Shown here piece after piece: positions 9,436 through 17,958 of a stretch of DNA of 64,000 bases (the first letter of the stretch is position 1; the number at the start of each line of letters is the position of its first letter). A program made the translations under genes and the position numbers. Origin of the DNA: Oceanitalea sp047302425 (GTDB lineage Bacteria > Actinomycetota > Actinomycetes > Actinomycetales > Actinomycetaceae); NCBI RefSeq assembly GCF_047302425.1, contig NZ_CP154855.1, positions 1,302,001-1,366,000 on the forward strand, in the 5' to 3' direction. The notes beneath the pieces were generated by a model, which was not told where the DNA came from, made no database searches, and saw only the letters and a program-made list of their open reading frames with translations.

Positions 9436-9474
9436 CTAATCGACTACTGTCGTGCGCCTAGTCGACGACTGTCG
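9436..9474. promoter_or_regulatory. Pair of 17-nt direct repeats with 22-bp period
   Basis: CTAATCGACTACTGTCG at 9436 and CTAGTCGACGACTGTCG at 9458 match at 15 of 17 positions and are exactly 22 bp apart (two helical turns). They sit in the gap between the divergent genes at 9370 (minus) and 9512 (plus). This geometry suits a regulator that binds direct repeats on one face of DNA, such as an OmpR/PhoP-type response regulator. Which protein binds is unknown. Confidence 0.45.
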
Positions 9475-9511
9475 GACAGGGGCTGTCGAGACACGGGGAA
9501 GAGGAACGGCC

Positions 9512-9652
9512 ATGCCAGACCAGGTCAACGAGCTGCCTGCCAACACCGCGGCTCCACGGTGGCAGGTGGGCGTGATGGCCCAGCAGGCCGCGCTGCAGGC
9601 CCGCCTGCGCGAGATCATCGGCGCGGACCGGGACGGCGGCGAGCACCTCTGA
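9512..9652 (+). CDS. Small hypothetical protein, 46 residues
   Basis: MPDQVNELPANTAAPRWQVG is followed by an amphipathic helix (VMAQQAALQARLREIIG). The ATG is preceded by GGGGAAGAGGAAC, a good ribosome site, which is the main reason to believe it is a gene. An in-frame start 20 codons earlier would encode an Arg-rich tail through the direct repeats and is unlikely. No family is recognised. It is followed after 157 nt by the alcohol dehydrogenase, with no obvious terminator between. Confidence 0.45.
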   Translation: MPDQVNELPANTAAPRWQVGVMAQQAALQARLREIIGADRDGGEHL

Positions 9653-9809
9653 CGCGCCGTAGCCCGGCCGGGAGGTGACGTGAGGGCGCGAGGGGGAGGC
9701 GCCGTCGTCGTCCCCGGTTGTGCGTCGCCGCCGCGTCGGTGAACCTGGCATGCCAGGCCGACACACCCGCCGGCGCCGCTCGGCGGTGCAGGCGAGAAGG
9801 AGCACCTTC

Positions 9810-10826
9810 ATGCGCGCAGCTGTCATGCACGGGGCCCGCGACGTCCGCGTCGAGGACCTGCCGATGCCCACGATCGAGGAGCCGACCGACGCCGTCATCC
9901 GGCTCACGGCGGCCTGCGTGTGCGGCTCGGACCTGTGGCCCTACCGCGGTGAGGACGAGCTGCGGCGGCCGCGGCCCATGGGGCACGAGTACATCGGGGT
10001 GGTCGAGGAGGTCGGCTCCGCGGTGAGCACGGTGAAGGTGGGCGACTTCGTCGTCGGCTCCTTCGTCGCCTCGGACAACACCTGCGAAATCTGCCGGGCC
10101 GGCTACCAGACCTCGTGCGTGAACCGCGTGGGCATGACCGGGTCCCAGGCCGAGTACCTGCGTGTCCCGCTCGCCGACGGCACGCTCGTCGCCACGCCCG
10201 GCGAGCCCGCACCGGACCTCGTGCCGAGCCTGCTCGCCGCCTCCGACGTCCTCGGCACCGGCTGGTTCGCCGCCGCCGCCGCGCAGGTGGGGCCGGGCAA
10301 GACGGTGGCCGTGGTGGGCGACGGCGCGGTCGGGTTGCTCGGGGTGCTGGCCGCCCGGGAGATGGGCGCCGAGCGGATCATCGTCTTCAGCCGGCACGCC
10401 GACCGCCAGGCGCTGGCCCGCGAGTTCGGGGCGACCGACATCGTCACCGTGCGCGGCGACGAGGGCGCGGCCGCCGTCAAGGAGATGACCGACGGGCTGG
10501 GCGCGCACTCGGTCATCGAGGCCGTCGGCACGCAGGAAGCGATGCTCCAGGCGATCAAGGCGACGCGCGCCGGCGGGCACGTCGGCTTCGTGGGCGTCTC
10601 CCACGGCGTCGAGATCCCCGGAAAGCTGCTCTTCGGGTCGCACGTGCACCTGCACGGCGGGCCGGCGCCCGTGCGCCAGTACCTGCCCGAGCTCATCGAC
10701 CTCATCTGGAACCGGCGCATCGACCCGGGCCGCGTCTTCGACCTCGAGGTGCCGCTCGAGGACGCCGCCGAGGCGTACCGGGCGATGGACGAGCGGCGGG
10801 CCATCAAGGCGCTGCTGACGATGTGA
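9810..10826 (+). CDS. Zinc-dependent alcohol dehydrogenase (MDR superfamily)
   Basis: 338 residues, the normal length for this family. The catalytic-zinc Cys is in CVCGSDLWPY near residue 36 and the GHEYIGVV motif near residue 56. The structural zinc lobe (CEICRAGYQTSC) is reduced, with three cysteines visible. The NAD(P)-binding fold carries VVGDGAVGLLGV near 165. It resembles threonine-dehydrogenase-like MDR enzymes that oxidise or reduce small alcohols and aldehydes; substrate unknown. ATG 9810 follows GAGAAGGAGCACC, a strong ribosome site. The gene stands alone between small unknown genes. Confidence 0.88.
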   Translation: MRAAVMHGARDVRVEDLPMPTIEEPTDAVIRLTAACVCGSDLWPYRGEDELRRPRPMGHEYIGVVEEVGSAVSTVKVGDFVVGSFVASDNTCEICRAGYQTSCVNRVGMTGSQAEYLRVPLADGTLVATPGEPAPDLVPSLLAASDVLGTGWFAAAAAQVGPGKTVAVVGDGAVGLLGVLAAREMGAERIIVFSRHADRQALAREFGATDIVTVRGDEGAAAVKEMTDGLGAHSVIEAVGTQEAMLQAIKATRAGGHVGFVGVSHGVEIPGKLLFGSHVHLHGGPAPVRQYLPELIDLIWNRRIDPGRVFDLEVPLEDAAEAYRAMDERRAIKALLTM

Positions 10827-10912
10827 GCCCGCTGCGCTCGCGGGCGCCTACGGGGACGGCCTCGATATGGTCGGAGAGCGAGAGTTCACCGACGGGGGAG
10901 GCGTGAGGACTC

Positions 10913-11323
10913 GTGGACGGACTGACCCGTGCGCTGCAGGTGCTGGTCGCTGTGACAACCGTGGGTGCCGCCATTGTCCTGGCGATGGACGCGAGGTACG
11001 GCGTCGCGACCGGGGTGGGCGTCGTCGGCGCGCTCCTGGTCGCCGCGATGGTGGTCGCCGGACGTCACTCGCGTGACCGGACGAATGGGCAGCGCGGCCT
11101 CTCGCGGGTGCTCCGGTTGGGACACGCCCTGTCGGTGGTTGCAGTCCTGGCGATCACAACCGGAGCCACGCCCGCGGTGACCGGTAGGGACGACGGCGCT
11201 GGACGGACCCTGGTCGTGTGGGTCGGGCCCATGGCGCTCGCCGCCGCGGCCGGGGTCTACACCACGTACAGCGCGCTCCGGCGGGAGGCGGCCTCGCCTC
11301 GCCAGGCCTCGCCTCGCCAGTGA
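10913..11323 (+). CDS. Hypothetical integral membrane protein
   Basis: 136 residues with four predicted membrane helices: about residues 5-24, 31-48, 68-85 and 101-118. Charged loops sit between helices 2 and 3 (GRHSRDRTNGQRG). The GTG start follows GGGGGAGGCGTGAGG. The last ten residues are ASPRQASPRQ, produced by a perfect 15-bp tandem duplication just before the stop. No known family; probably a small DUF-type membrane protein. It converges on the 729-residue gene, whose stop lies 16 nt downstream. Confidence 0.65.
   Translation: MDGLTRALQVLVAVTTVGAAIVLAMDARYGVATGVGVVGALLVAAMVVAGRHSRDRTNGQRGLSRVLRLGHALSVVAVLAITTGATPAVTGRDDGAGRTLVVWVGPMALAAAAGVYTTYSALRREAASPRQASPRQ
11291..11320 (+). repeat. 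Perfect 15-bp tandem duplication at the 3' end of the membrane-protein gene
   Basis: GCCTCGCCTCGCCAG occurs twice in a row, in frame, immediately before the TGA at 11321. It adds ASPRQ twice to the C-terminus. It is probably a slippage product. Confidence 0.8.
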
Positions 11324-11339
11324 TGGGAAGGTGGCCGTC

Positions 11340-13529
11340 CTACAGCGCCATCTCCTGCAGTGGCGTGACGGCGAAGAGGTGGAGGCTCCCGCCGCTGCGG
11401 GCGACGGCGTAGCGGCCGTCCACCTGCATGCCGACCACCGGCCCGCGGTAGCTGCCGGCGACGTGCGGTGTTCCGCCGTCGACGGTGACGACCACCTGCT
11501 CGCCGTCGCCGAGCTGCGCCACCGCCAGATGAGTCGCGTCCATGCCGGGCAGGGCCTGCGCGGTGCGGACGTCGTCCAGGCCGGCGGCCGCCGCCAGGCG
11601 CAGCGCGTCCGGGGGCTCCGGGGGCAGGGGTCGCGGGTTGAGCTGGACCTCGTCACCCACCTCGACCAGTCCCTCCGCCGGCCGGTACTCGACGGCGTGG
11701 ACGGCGCCGTCGGTCTCGCGCACCACCCGGGCGCCGTGCCCGACGTCGACCACCGCTGCCGCCTGCGCCGGGCCGAGGTTCGCCAGCCAGGTGAGGTGGG
11801 TGCTGTGGACGCGCACGGTGCCCTCGACGAGGTCTCCTGCGCTGCGCTCGAGGACGACCTCGCGCATCCGGCCCGACAGCGCGACGAGAGCCGGTGCCGT
11901 CAGCTCTCCTGCGTCGTCGGCACGGACCTCGACGGCGAGACGGTGCCCGCGCACGGTGACGAGCTCACCCGGCTCGAGGCGGCCCAGCTGGACGACGTGG
12001 CTCACCAGTCCCTGCCGGGCGCCGAGGAGGGCGATCCAGTTCGGGTCCTCGAGCGGGACGGGGCGGAAGTCCTCGACGGTGAGCGCCTCGCCGATCGCGA
12101 GCTTGAGCCAGGCCCCGGAGAGCTTGGGGCAGTTGTCGAACCAGTTGCGCTGCACGTCGATCCCGCCCTCCGGGCCGCCCCGGATGACCGGCCGGCCGAG
12201 GTTGAAGAAGCGGGTGCCGCGGGCGGTGCGCACGAGGATCGTGACGTCGTCAGCGATGAGCGCGGCGGTGCCGACGGAGAGGTCGAAGCCCAGGCCGTCC
12301 GCCCCGGCACTGAGGTGCGGGGTGAGCCACTCGTTGGGGGAGAGGATCTGCGCGTCGCACAGGCGCCCGGCGTCGGAGAAGCCGACGCCGGCCTGCACGC
12401 GCAGGCGCGGGGCGTCACGCTCGAAGGTCCGCGGCGGCTCCCCGTTGCGGCGGCAGTTGCCCCACCACACGGGCTTGCCGAAGCCGGTGACGCTCGTGAC
12501 CAGCAGCCCGCGCTCGCCCTCCGGCGCGGGGCGGACGGGGCCGCCGATGGTCATGCCGGCGGGCGAGGAGTCGATGCTCTGCCACTCCGGCTCGGCGCCG
12601 AGCAGGGCGGGGACGGGCGGCAGGGTGAGGTCGTAGTGGAAGCTCTGTGCACCGTCGTGCGTGGCGTCGGCGAAGCGACGACGCACCCACTCGCGGATGA
12701 GCTTGCGGGCCAGCGCCTCGAGGACCGAGGCGACGCCGGTGAGGTTGACGCCCCACGAGATCGACAGGCGCAAGGTCGACGGCGGCACGAGGGTCGGGCG
12801 GGCGGTGACGTGGACCGCGGCGCCGTAGAAGGGGCCGCTGACGGTGAGCGAGCCGTCCATCGCGGGCGTGGCGCCGTTCGGGAGCCAGCGGATCTGCGTC
12901 GGCAGGCCGGCCGGTTGCTGGCGGGTGAGCAGGGCGATGGCCTCCTGCGCGTCGAGGAAGACGCCCCAGGCCTGGTGCGCGGCCAGGTGCGGGACGAAGG
13001 GGCCCGAGCCGCCCAGCCGCAGGCCCATGACACCGCCGGCGTGGCCGAGGCTCGGCTCCGCCGGGACCTGACTCCCCAGTGCCTGCACCACCGGCTGGAG
13101 GTCGACGAGGACGGTGCCCTCGAGCGGTGCCAGCAGCGCGTCGATCGCCGACTCCGCTGCGGCGCGGACGAGGGACGGCAGCTGGCTCGTGCTGAGGTCG
13201 CTGTCGGCCTGCTCGATGACGAGCGCCCGTCCCTGTATCCCGAGCCACACGACGACGACGGCGGGAACGGGCGCGTTCATCGCCGGCACCCCTCCGGGGC
13301 TGGCCAGGACCTGGGCGCGGGTGACCGTGTGGATCGTCAGCGACAGGCGGACCTCGAGCCGCGCGGGGGAGAGCTCGGCGACGGTGACGGAGCCCGGGAC
13401 GGTGTCGACGTGGTCGACGAAGAGCTCGGACATCACTGCAGGCCCGCACATCGTGAAGAGCTGGTGCTGGACGTGCGCGGTGAGGGCCTGGCCCAGTGCG
13501 CCGTCCCGGAGATGGAGTTCGAGTGCCAT
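11340..13529 (-). CDS. Unknown 729-residue protein
   Basis: Large soluble protein without signal peptide or membrane segments; family not recognised. It begins MALELHLRDGALGQALTAHV, and GAAGG lies 8 nt before the ATG. The first 400 residues are beta-rich with repeated hydrophobic-polar alternation (VTVAELSPARLEVRLSLTIH; LTVSGPFYGAAVHVTARPTL). The middle has an amphipathic helix (VLEALARKLIREWVRRRFAD), then more strands, and a Gly-rich C-terminal part ends with beta-hairpin-like segments. The first part has a faint look of TULIP/P47-type lipid-binding proteins, but I would not assign it. It lies 3 kb from the RHS operon and may or may not belong with it. Confidence 0.7.
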   Translation of the reverse strand: MALELHLRDGALGQALTAHVQHQLFTMCGPAVMSELFVDHVDTVPGSVTVAELSPARLEVRLSLTIHTVTRAQVLASPGGVPAMNAPVPAVVVVWLGIQGRALVIEQADSDLSTSQLPSLVRAAAESAIDALLAPLEGTVLVDLQPVVQALGSQVPAEPSLGHAGGVMGLRLGGSGPFVPHLAAHQAWGVFLDAQEAIALLTRQQPAGLPTQIRWLPNGATPAMDGSLTVSGPFYGAAVHVTARPTLVPPSTLRLSISWGVNLTGVASVLEALARKLIREWVRRRFADATHDGAQSFHYDLTLPPVPALLGAEPEWQSIDSSPAGMTIGGPVRPAPEGERGLLVTSVTGFGKPVWWGNCRRNGEPPRTFERDAPRLRVQAGVGFSDAGRLCDAQILSPNEWLTPHLSAGADGLGFDLSVGTAALIADDVTILVRTARGTRFFNLGRPVIRGGPEGGIDVQRNWFDNCPKLSGAWLKLAIGEALTVEDFRPVPLEDPNWIALLGARQGLVSHVVQLGRLEPGELVTVRGHRLAVEVRADDAGELTAPALVALSGRMREVVLERSAGDLVEGTVRVHSTHLTWLANLGPAQAAAVVDVGHGARVVRETDGAVHAVEYRPAEGLVEVGDEVQLNPRPLPPEPPDALRLAAAAGLDDVRTAQALPGMDATHLAVAQLGDGEQVVVTVDGGTPHVAGSYRGPVVGMQVDGRYAVARSGGSLHLFAVTPLQEMAL

Positions 13530-13654
13530 GACGCTGCCTTCGCTCGCGCCGCCGCGCTGGTCGCGGCGGTCCGCGCCGGTGCCTGCCGTCGGCAGCGCCC
13601 GAGCATCGGCTGACAGGATCATCCTCCCGGCGCGGCGAGCGGGGAAGAGGTAGG

Positions 13655-14029
13655 TCAGGCGGGGACGACCGTGATGGGGTAGTCGGCGAACCGGGAGTCC
13701 GCAGTCAGGACAGGCAGGTCCTCGCACACCGCCTGGGCGATGATCAGGCGGTCGAAGGGGTCGCGGTGGTGGAGCGGGAGATCGCCCACGGCGAGGCCGT
13801 GTGCGGGCGATAGGCCTAGCACCCTAAGGCCGAGCGCCTGCACCGCCCCTTCCAGCCCTTGTGGCACCTCGAGCTTCTTGAGTGAGACCTTGATGCCGAT
13901 CTCTGCGAAGGAGACGGCACTGATGAGGAGGTCCCGCGCCGAGAGGAGTGCCTCCCGTGCCTCGGGCGACACCTCTCGTTCACCCGTCAGCTGCCAGAGC
14001 ACGACATGGGTGTCGACGAGGAGCCTCAC
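13655..14029 (-). CDS. PIN-domain ribonuclease toxin (VapC-like)
   Basis: 124 residues. The PIN acidic residues are all visible: D6 (LLVDTHVVLW), E43 (SFAEIGIK), D93 (RDPFDRLIIAQA) and D111 (LTADSRF). This is the PF01850 type found in type II toxin-antitoxin systems, which cleaves RNA when freed from its antitoxin. The D-P-F-D-R-L-I-I-A-Q-A block is typical of PIN toxins partnered with Phd-type antitoxins. Its GTG start overlaps the antitoxin stop by 4 nt. Confidence 0.92.
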   Translation of the reverse strand: MRLLVDTHVVLWQLTGEREVSPEAREALLSARDLLISAVSFAEIGIKVSLKKLEVPQGLEGAVQALGLRVLGLSPAHGLAVGDLPLHHRDPFDRLIIAQAVCEDLPVLTADSRFADYPITVVPA

Positions 14030-14268
14030 GACTCGAGCATCTCGTCGATCTCGGCGTCGGTGAGCTCGGCGTCGGTGCTGATCCGGAGCCGGCCGGCGAG
14101 TGACCCCGCACCCGCGAGAAACCGGGCTCCCGGGCGTTCCTGGCGCACAGGCACCAGTCGCACGACAGGGACGCCGTCCCTCGCAATCTCGACGTCCTCC
14201 CCTGCCTCAGCCAGGGCGAGCAGCTTCGACAGCTGGCTCTTCGCCTCGCCGACGTTGACCACGCGCAT
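14026..14268 (-). CDS. Phd/YefM-type antitoxin
   Basis: 80 residues. The N-terminal half matches the Phd DNA-binding fold: MRVVNVGEAKSQLSKLLALAEAGEDVEIARDGVPVVRLVP. The acidic C-terminal tail (ISTDAELTDAEIDEMLES) is the usual toxin-binding part. GGAGG sits just before the ATG. It is the first gene of the pair and overlaps the PIN toxin as GTGA. A perfect 16-bp palindrome lies 16 nt upstream and is the obvious autoregulatory operator. Confidence 0.92.
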   Translation of the reverse strand: MRVVNVGEAKSQLSKLLALAEAGEDVEIARDGVPVVRLVPVRQERPGARFLAGAGSLAGRLRISTDAELTDAEIDEMLES

Positions 14269-14283
14269 GCCTCCGAGGTTACC

Positions 14284-14299
14284 TGGCCAAGCTTGGCCA
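14284..14299. promoter_or_regulatory. Palindromic operator of the Phd/PIN toxin-antitoxin operon
   Basis: TGGCCAAGCTTGGCCA is a perfect 16-bp palindrome. On the minus strand it is followed by GGTAACCT (a possible -10) and then GGAGGC and the antitoxin ATG at 14268. Binding of the antitoxin or complex here would cover the promoter, the standard autoregulation of type II systems. Confidence 0.65.
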
Positions 14300-14313
14300 A
14301 AGGAAGGGCTGGT

Positions 14314-14790
14314 TCAGCCGATGAGGTAGACGAGGCCCCACCCGCGGCGCTGCATCTGGGCGCTGAACTCCTGCGCCTTGCCGAGGTACTGGGCGACGTA
14401 CTCCCGCTCGTCACGGCCCTCGTCGAATCCGCCACCCACCGGGGCGAAACGGGCCTCGACATGGCTCCGGTCGAGCAGCGCGAGGTCACGGGCGACGTCG
14501 TCGACGTCGGGAGGAGTAAGGACGTCGATCCACGGGATCCAGCCTCCGCCCACGTGCGTGACCTGGCCCGCGACGAGCGCGTGGGCGGGACGCGGACGAC
14601 CGCCGGGAGGGTGCGTGAGCCGCTGCAGCAGGCTCCAGCACTTGTCGAGGTAGAGCATGTCCGCTCGTTGCGGCCGGCCGAGGCCCCAGGCGTCGGCGAG
14701 GGGGTCGTCGGACAGGAACGGGCGCGGATCGTCCATCGCCCTCTCGACGAACTCCGGGGCGAGCGGGTAGGCGTAGTAGCGGATTCCCAT
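14314..14790 (-). CDS. DUF1877 family protein
   Basis: 158 residues starting MGIRYYAYPLAPEFVERAM, then LDKCWSLLQRLTH and, at the end, EEFSAQMQRRG-like (EFSAQMQRRGWGLVYLIG). The order of an N-terminal MG-x-x-Y-x-A motif, an L-D-K-x-W-x-x-L block and a C-terminal aromatic strand is that of DUF1877/YfbM-like proteins, whose function is unknown. No signal peptide. The ribosome site is weak. It is divergent from the aminotransferase 150 nt away and 45 nt upstream of the toxin-antitoxin promoter region. Confidence 0.7.
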   Translation of the reverse strand: MGIRYYAYPLAPEFVERAMDDPRPFLSDDPLADAWGLGRPQRADMLYLDKCWSLLQRLTHPPGGRPRPAHALVAGQVTHVGGGWIPWIDVLTPPDVDDVARDLALLDRSHVEARFAPVGGGFDEGRDEREYVAQYLGKAQEFSAQMQRRGWGLVYLIG

Positions 14791-14940
14791 GGCTCAGGGT
14801 CCATCGCGTCGGGCAGCGGGAGCGGTGCGTCGTCGTCGATCTGTGGAGACCACGTCACGGCGGCGGCGCTGTGCGGTAGTCAGGGTTCACAGCTCTGGAC
14901 CTGCGCGTCATGCCCGCAGCCGAGGTGCGAGGATCGCCGC

Positions 14941-16161
14941 ATGCGTAGTGACCGCTGGATCGACGTGGCCCGAGGGGCCGGCCTGCTCTCGCCGTCGGGC
15001 GCTGTCGCGCCGACGATCTTCGCCGAGATGTCCGAGCTCGCCGCCCGCACCGGTGCCGTCAACCTCGGCCAGGGCTTCCCGGACGTCGACGGGCCCGAGC
15101 ACCTCAAGGATGTCGCCATCGCCGCCATCCGCGACGGCCACAACCAGTACCCGCCCGGTCCCGGCATCCCGCAGCTGCGCGAGGCGGTGGCCGCGCACCA
15201 GGCGCGCCTCTACGGGCTGAGCGTCGACCCGGACACCGAGGTGCTCGTCACCGCCGGCGCCACCGAGGCCATCGCCGCGACGATCCTCGCCCTCGCGGGC
15301 CCCGGCGACGAGGTCCTCACCCTCGAGCCGTACTACGACTCCTACGCCGCCTCCATCGCCATGGCCGGCGCCACCCACCGCGCCATCCCGCTGCGCCCCG
15401 GCCCCGACGGCTTCCACCTCGACCCCGACGACGTGCGCGCCGCCTTCACCGACCGCACCCGCATCGTCCTCGTCAACACCCCGCACAACCCCACCGGCAC
15501 CGTCCTCACCACCGAGGAGCTCACGCTGCTGGCCGACCAGGCGGCGGCGCGTGACGCCGTCGTCGTCACCGACGAGGTCTACGAGCACCTCACCTACGAC
15601 GGCGTCCGCCACGTCCCACTGGCCACCCTGCCCGCCGCGGCGGGACGCACCCTGACGATCTCCTCCTCGGGGAAGTCGCTGTCCTTCACGGGGTGGAAGG
15701 TCGGGTGGGTCCACGGCCCGGCGGAGCTCGTCACGGCCGTGCGCACCGTCAAGCAGTTCCTCACCTACGTCGCCTCCGGGCCGTTCCAGCACGCCGTCGC
15801 CGTCGGGCTGGCGGACGAGGACGGGCGGACGGGGGAGTACGTTGCGGCGCTCCGGTCCTCCTTGCAGTCGCGGCGCGACCTGCTCACCGACGCGCTCGAC
15901 GCCGCCGGCTTCGCGACCGTGCGCGCGGCCGGTACCTACTTCGTCGTCGCCGACGCCGCCCCGATCGGCTTCACCGACGCCGGCGACCTGTGCCGCCGGC
16001 TGCCGGAGCTGGCGGGCGTCGTCGGGATCCCTGTCTCCGCGTTCTGCGCAGCGGGATCGCCGACGGCGGAGGCGCTCGGCTCGTGGGTGCGGTTCACCTA
16101 CGTCAAGCATGAGAGCGTGCTCGAGCGGGCGGCCGCGGGGCTGGCCGGCCTGCGGGAGTAG
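14941..16161 (+). CDS. PLP-dependent aminotransferase, class I/II
   Basis: 406 residues, a normal length for fold-type I aminotransferases. Visible motifs: NLGQGFPDVDGP, the N-Q-Y-x-x-x-x-G substrate loop (HNQYPPGPGIPQLREAV), NTPHNPTGTVL, and SSSGKSLSFTGWKVGW with the PLP lysine at K245. A conserved Arg lies near the C-terminus (WVRFTYVK). This is the group of methionine/kynurenine aminotransferases (YbdL-like) and DapC-type succinyldiaminopimelate aminotransferases. The methionine importer follows 2 kb downstream, which slightly favours a sulfur-amino-acid role, but this is inference. Confidence 0.92.
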   Translation: MRSDRWIDVARGAGLLSPSGAVAPTIFAEMSELAARTGAVNLGQGFPDVDGPEHLKDVAIAAIRDGHNQYPPGPGIPQLREAVAAHQARLYGLSVDPDTEVLVTAGATEAIAATILALAGPGDEVLTLEPYYDSYAASIAMAGATHRAIPLRPGPDGFHLDPDDVRAAFTDRTRIVLVNTPHNPTGTVLTTEELTLLADQAAARDAVVVTDEVYEHLTYDGVRHVPLATLPAAAGRTLTISSSGKSLSFTGWKVGWVHGPAELVTAVRTVKQFLTYVASGPFQHAVAVGLADEDGRTGEYVAALRSSLQSRRDLLTDALDAAGFATVRAAGTYFVVADAAPIGFTDAGDLCRRLPELAGVVGIPVSAFCAAGSPTAEALGSWVRFTYVKHESVLERAAAGLAGLRE

Positions 16162-16276
16162 TGACCTGGATCTGTGATGTGCATCACTCGTCGGCGTGAT
16201 CGCGCGATTTGTCGGACTGGTCGCCGATGGTGCTGGCCGGGGGCTCGTCACCTGACACTCCACCAGGAAGATCACC

Positions 16277-17923
16277 ATGACCAGCGTTGCTGCTGCCGTC
16301 CACCCGCACCCCGCCGCCCGGCGGCGTGGTCTTGTGGGCCTGTTCGCCGACCGTTCGATCCGTACCAAGCTGCTCGCGCTGGTGGCCGTCGCGACCCTCA
16401 CCGCTGTCGTCCTCGGTGGCACCGCGCTGAAGTCGCTGGGTGACCTGCGCGCGACCATGAGTCAGATGGTGGAGACGCAGACGCAGCTCAACACCTCCCT
16501 CGCCACCCTCAAGGACGGTGTGTGGAACATGCGCAACAGGGTCTCCATGCTCGGCAGCTACGTCACGGGCGACCCGTCCGGAGCCGTCGAGGCGGTGCAC
16601 GAGGCGAATACGCAGCTGGACGTCGCCATCGCCGACTTCGGGGAGACCTTCACCGCCGCCGCGGGACGCGAGCCCGCCAACTTCGCCGAGTTCACCGCGG
16701 CGCTGGACGCCTACCGGGGCATCTTCAACTCGGGGATGGTCCCCGCCGCCGAGGCCGGTGATCTGGCCGGCTACCTCGTCGCGGACGAGGAGGTGACCCC
16801 CATCGGTGGGTCGATGGTGGAGAACCTCACCGCCGTCAACGACGAGACCGGGGCCTTCCTGCGCCAGCTCGCCGAGGAGTCGGACGATGCCGCGCGGAGC
16901 GGCATGGTGGCGATCGGGGTGGTGGCCGTCATCGGCACGCTGCTGGCCATCGCCCTGGGGCTCGTCATCGCCGGGCTCGTGCGCCGTCCCATCGTGCAGG
17001 TGCAGCGCTCCCTGGAGGCCATGGCGGAGGGCGACCTCACCGTCGGCGCCGACGTGGTCTCGGCGGACGAGGTCGGGCGGATGGCCGCGGCGCTGGCCCG
17101 CGCCCAGGCGGCGCTCCGCGAGATGATCGCGAGCGTGGTCAGCACCTCCGAGGCGGTCGCCGGGTCCGCGGAGGAGCTCTCGGCGTCGTCCTCGCAGATC
17201 TCGGCGACGACGGAGGAGACGTCGGCGCAGGCCGGTGTCGTCGCCGCAGCGGCTGAGCAGGTGTCGCAGAACGTCCAGACCGTGGCCGCCGGGACCGACC
17301 AGATGGGTGCGTCGATCCGGGAGATCGCGCACAACGTCACCGAGGTGGCCAAGGTGACCGACCAGGCCACACACGTCGCCTCCGCGACGAACGACACGGT
17401 GGCCAAGCTCGGCACCAGCTCGCAGGAGATCGGCAACGTCATCAAGGTCATCACCTCGATCGCCGAGCAGACCAACCTCCTCGCCCTCAACGCCACCATC
17501 GAGGCCGCGCGTGCCGGCGAGGCCGGCAAGGGCTTCGCCGTCGTCGCCTCCGAGGTCAAGGACCTCGCGCAGGAGTCCGCCAAGGCGGCGGAGGACATCG
17601 CCGGGCGCATCCAGGCGATCCAGGGCGACGCAACGGGGGCCGTCGGTGCGATCGGTGAGATCGCCTCGATCATCACGGCGATCAACGACTACCAGACGAC
17701 GATCGCCTCGGCCGTGGAGGAGCAGACGAGCACGACGGCCGAGATCGCCCGGAGCGTCGCGGAGGCCGCGGCCGGCTCGGGCGAGATCGCCACGAACATC
17801 ACCGGAGTGGCCACCGCCGCCCAGACGACCTCGCACGTCGTGCTCCAGACCGGCGGTGCGGTGGACGAGCTGGCCCGGACGGCCGCCGACCTGCGCCGGC
17901 AGGCCGCACAGTTCGTCTACTGA
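16277..17923 (+). CDS. Methyl-accepting chemotaxis protein
   Basis: 548 residues. A first membrane helix at about 30-50 is followed by a periplasm-side four-helix-bundle sensor (about 51-210), a second helix (about 211-235) and a HAMP linker (RRPIVQVQRSLEAMAEGDLTVGADVVSADEVG). A long coiled-coil signalling domain contains the highly conserved hairpin tip IAEQTNLLALNATIEAARAGEAGKGFAVVASEVKDLAQES. It relays ligand binding to CheA/CheW. No flagellar or che genes lie in the window. No typical C-terminal methylation pentapeptide tether is seen. A strong hairpin follows the stop. Confidence 0.95.
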   Translation: MTSVAAAVHPHPAARRRGLVGLFADRSIRTKLLALVAVATLTAVVLGGTALKSLGDLRATMSQMVETQTQLNTSLATLKDGVWNMRNRVSMLGSYVTGDPSGAVEAVHEANTQLDVAIADFGETFTAAAGREPANFAEFTAALDAYRGIFNSGMVPAAEAGDLAGYLVADEEVTPIGGSMVENLTAVNDETGAFLRQLAEESDDAARSGMVAIGVVAVIGTLLAIALGLVIAGLVRRPIVQVQRSLEAMAEGDLTVGADVVSADEVGRMAAALARAQAALREMIASVVSTSEAVAGSAEELSASSSQISATTEETSAQAGVVAAAAEQVSQNVQTVAAGTDQMGASIREIAHNVTEVAKVTDQATHVASATNDTVAKLGTSSQEIGNVIKVITSIAEQTNLLALNATIEAARAGEAGKGFAVVASEVKDLAQESAKAAEDIAGRIQAIQGDATGAVGAIGEIASIITAINDYQTTIASAVEEQTSTTAEIARSVAEAAAGSGEIATNITGVATAAQTTSHVVLQTGGAVDELARTAADLRRQAAQFVY

Positions 17924-17929
17924 CGCTGG

Positions 17930-17958
17930 GGCGCCGGGCGGTCGTCCCGCCCGGCGCC
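17930..17958 (+). terminator. Hairpin terminator after the chemoreceptor gene
   Basis: GGCGCCGGGCGG and its exact reverse complement flank a 5-nt loop, starting 7 nt after the stop codon. A 12-bp GC stem without a clear U-tract is common for terminators in high-GC genomes. Confidence 0.7.

Noticed and set aside
11331..13613. Long plus-strand frame opposite the 729-aa gene
   Set aside because: Acid/His/Arg-rich nonsense typical of antisense frames in high-GC DNA; no ribosome site or motifs.
16162..16276. Flagellar sigma-28 promoter before the chemoreceptor
   Set aside because: GCCGATGG at about 16221 resembles a -10, but no TAAA-type -35 lies at the right distance.
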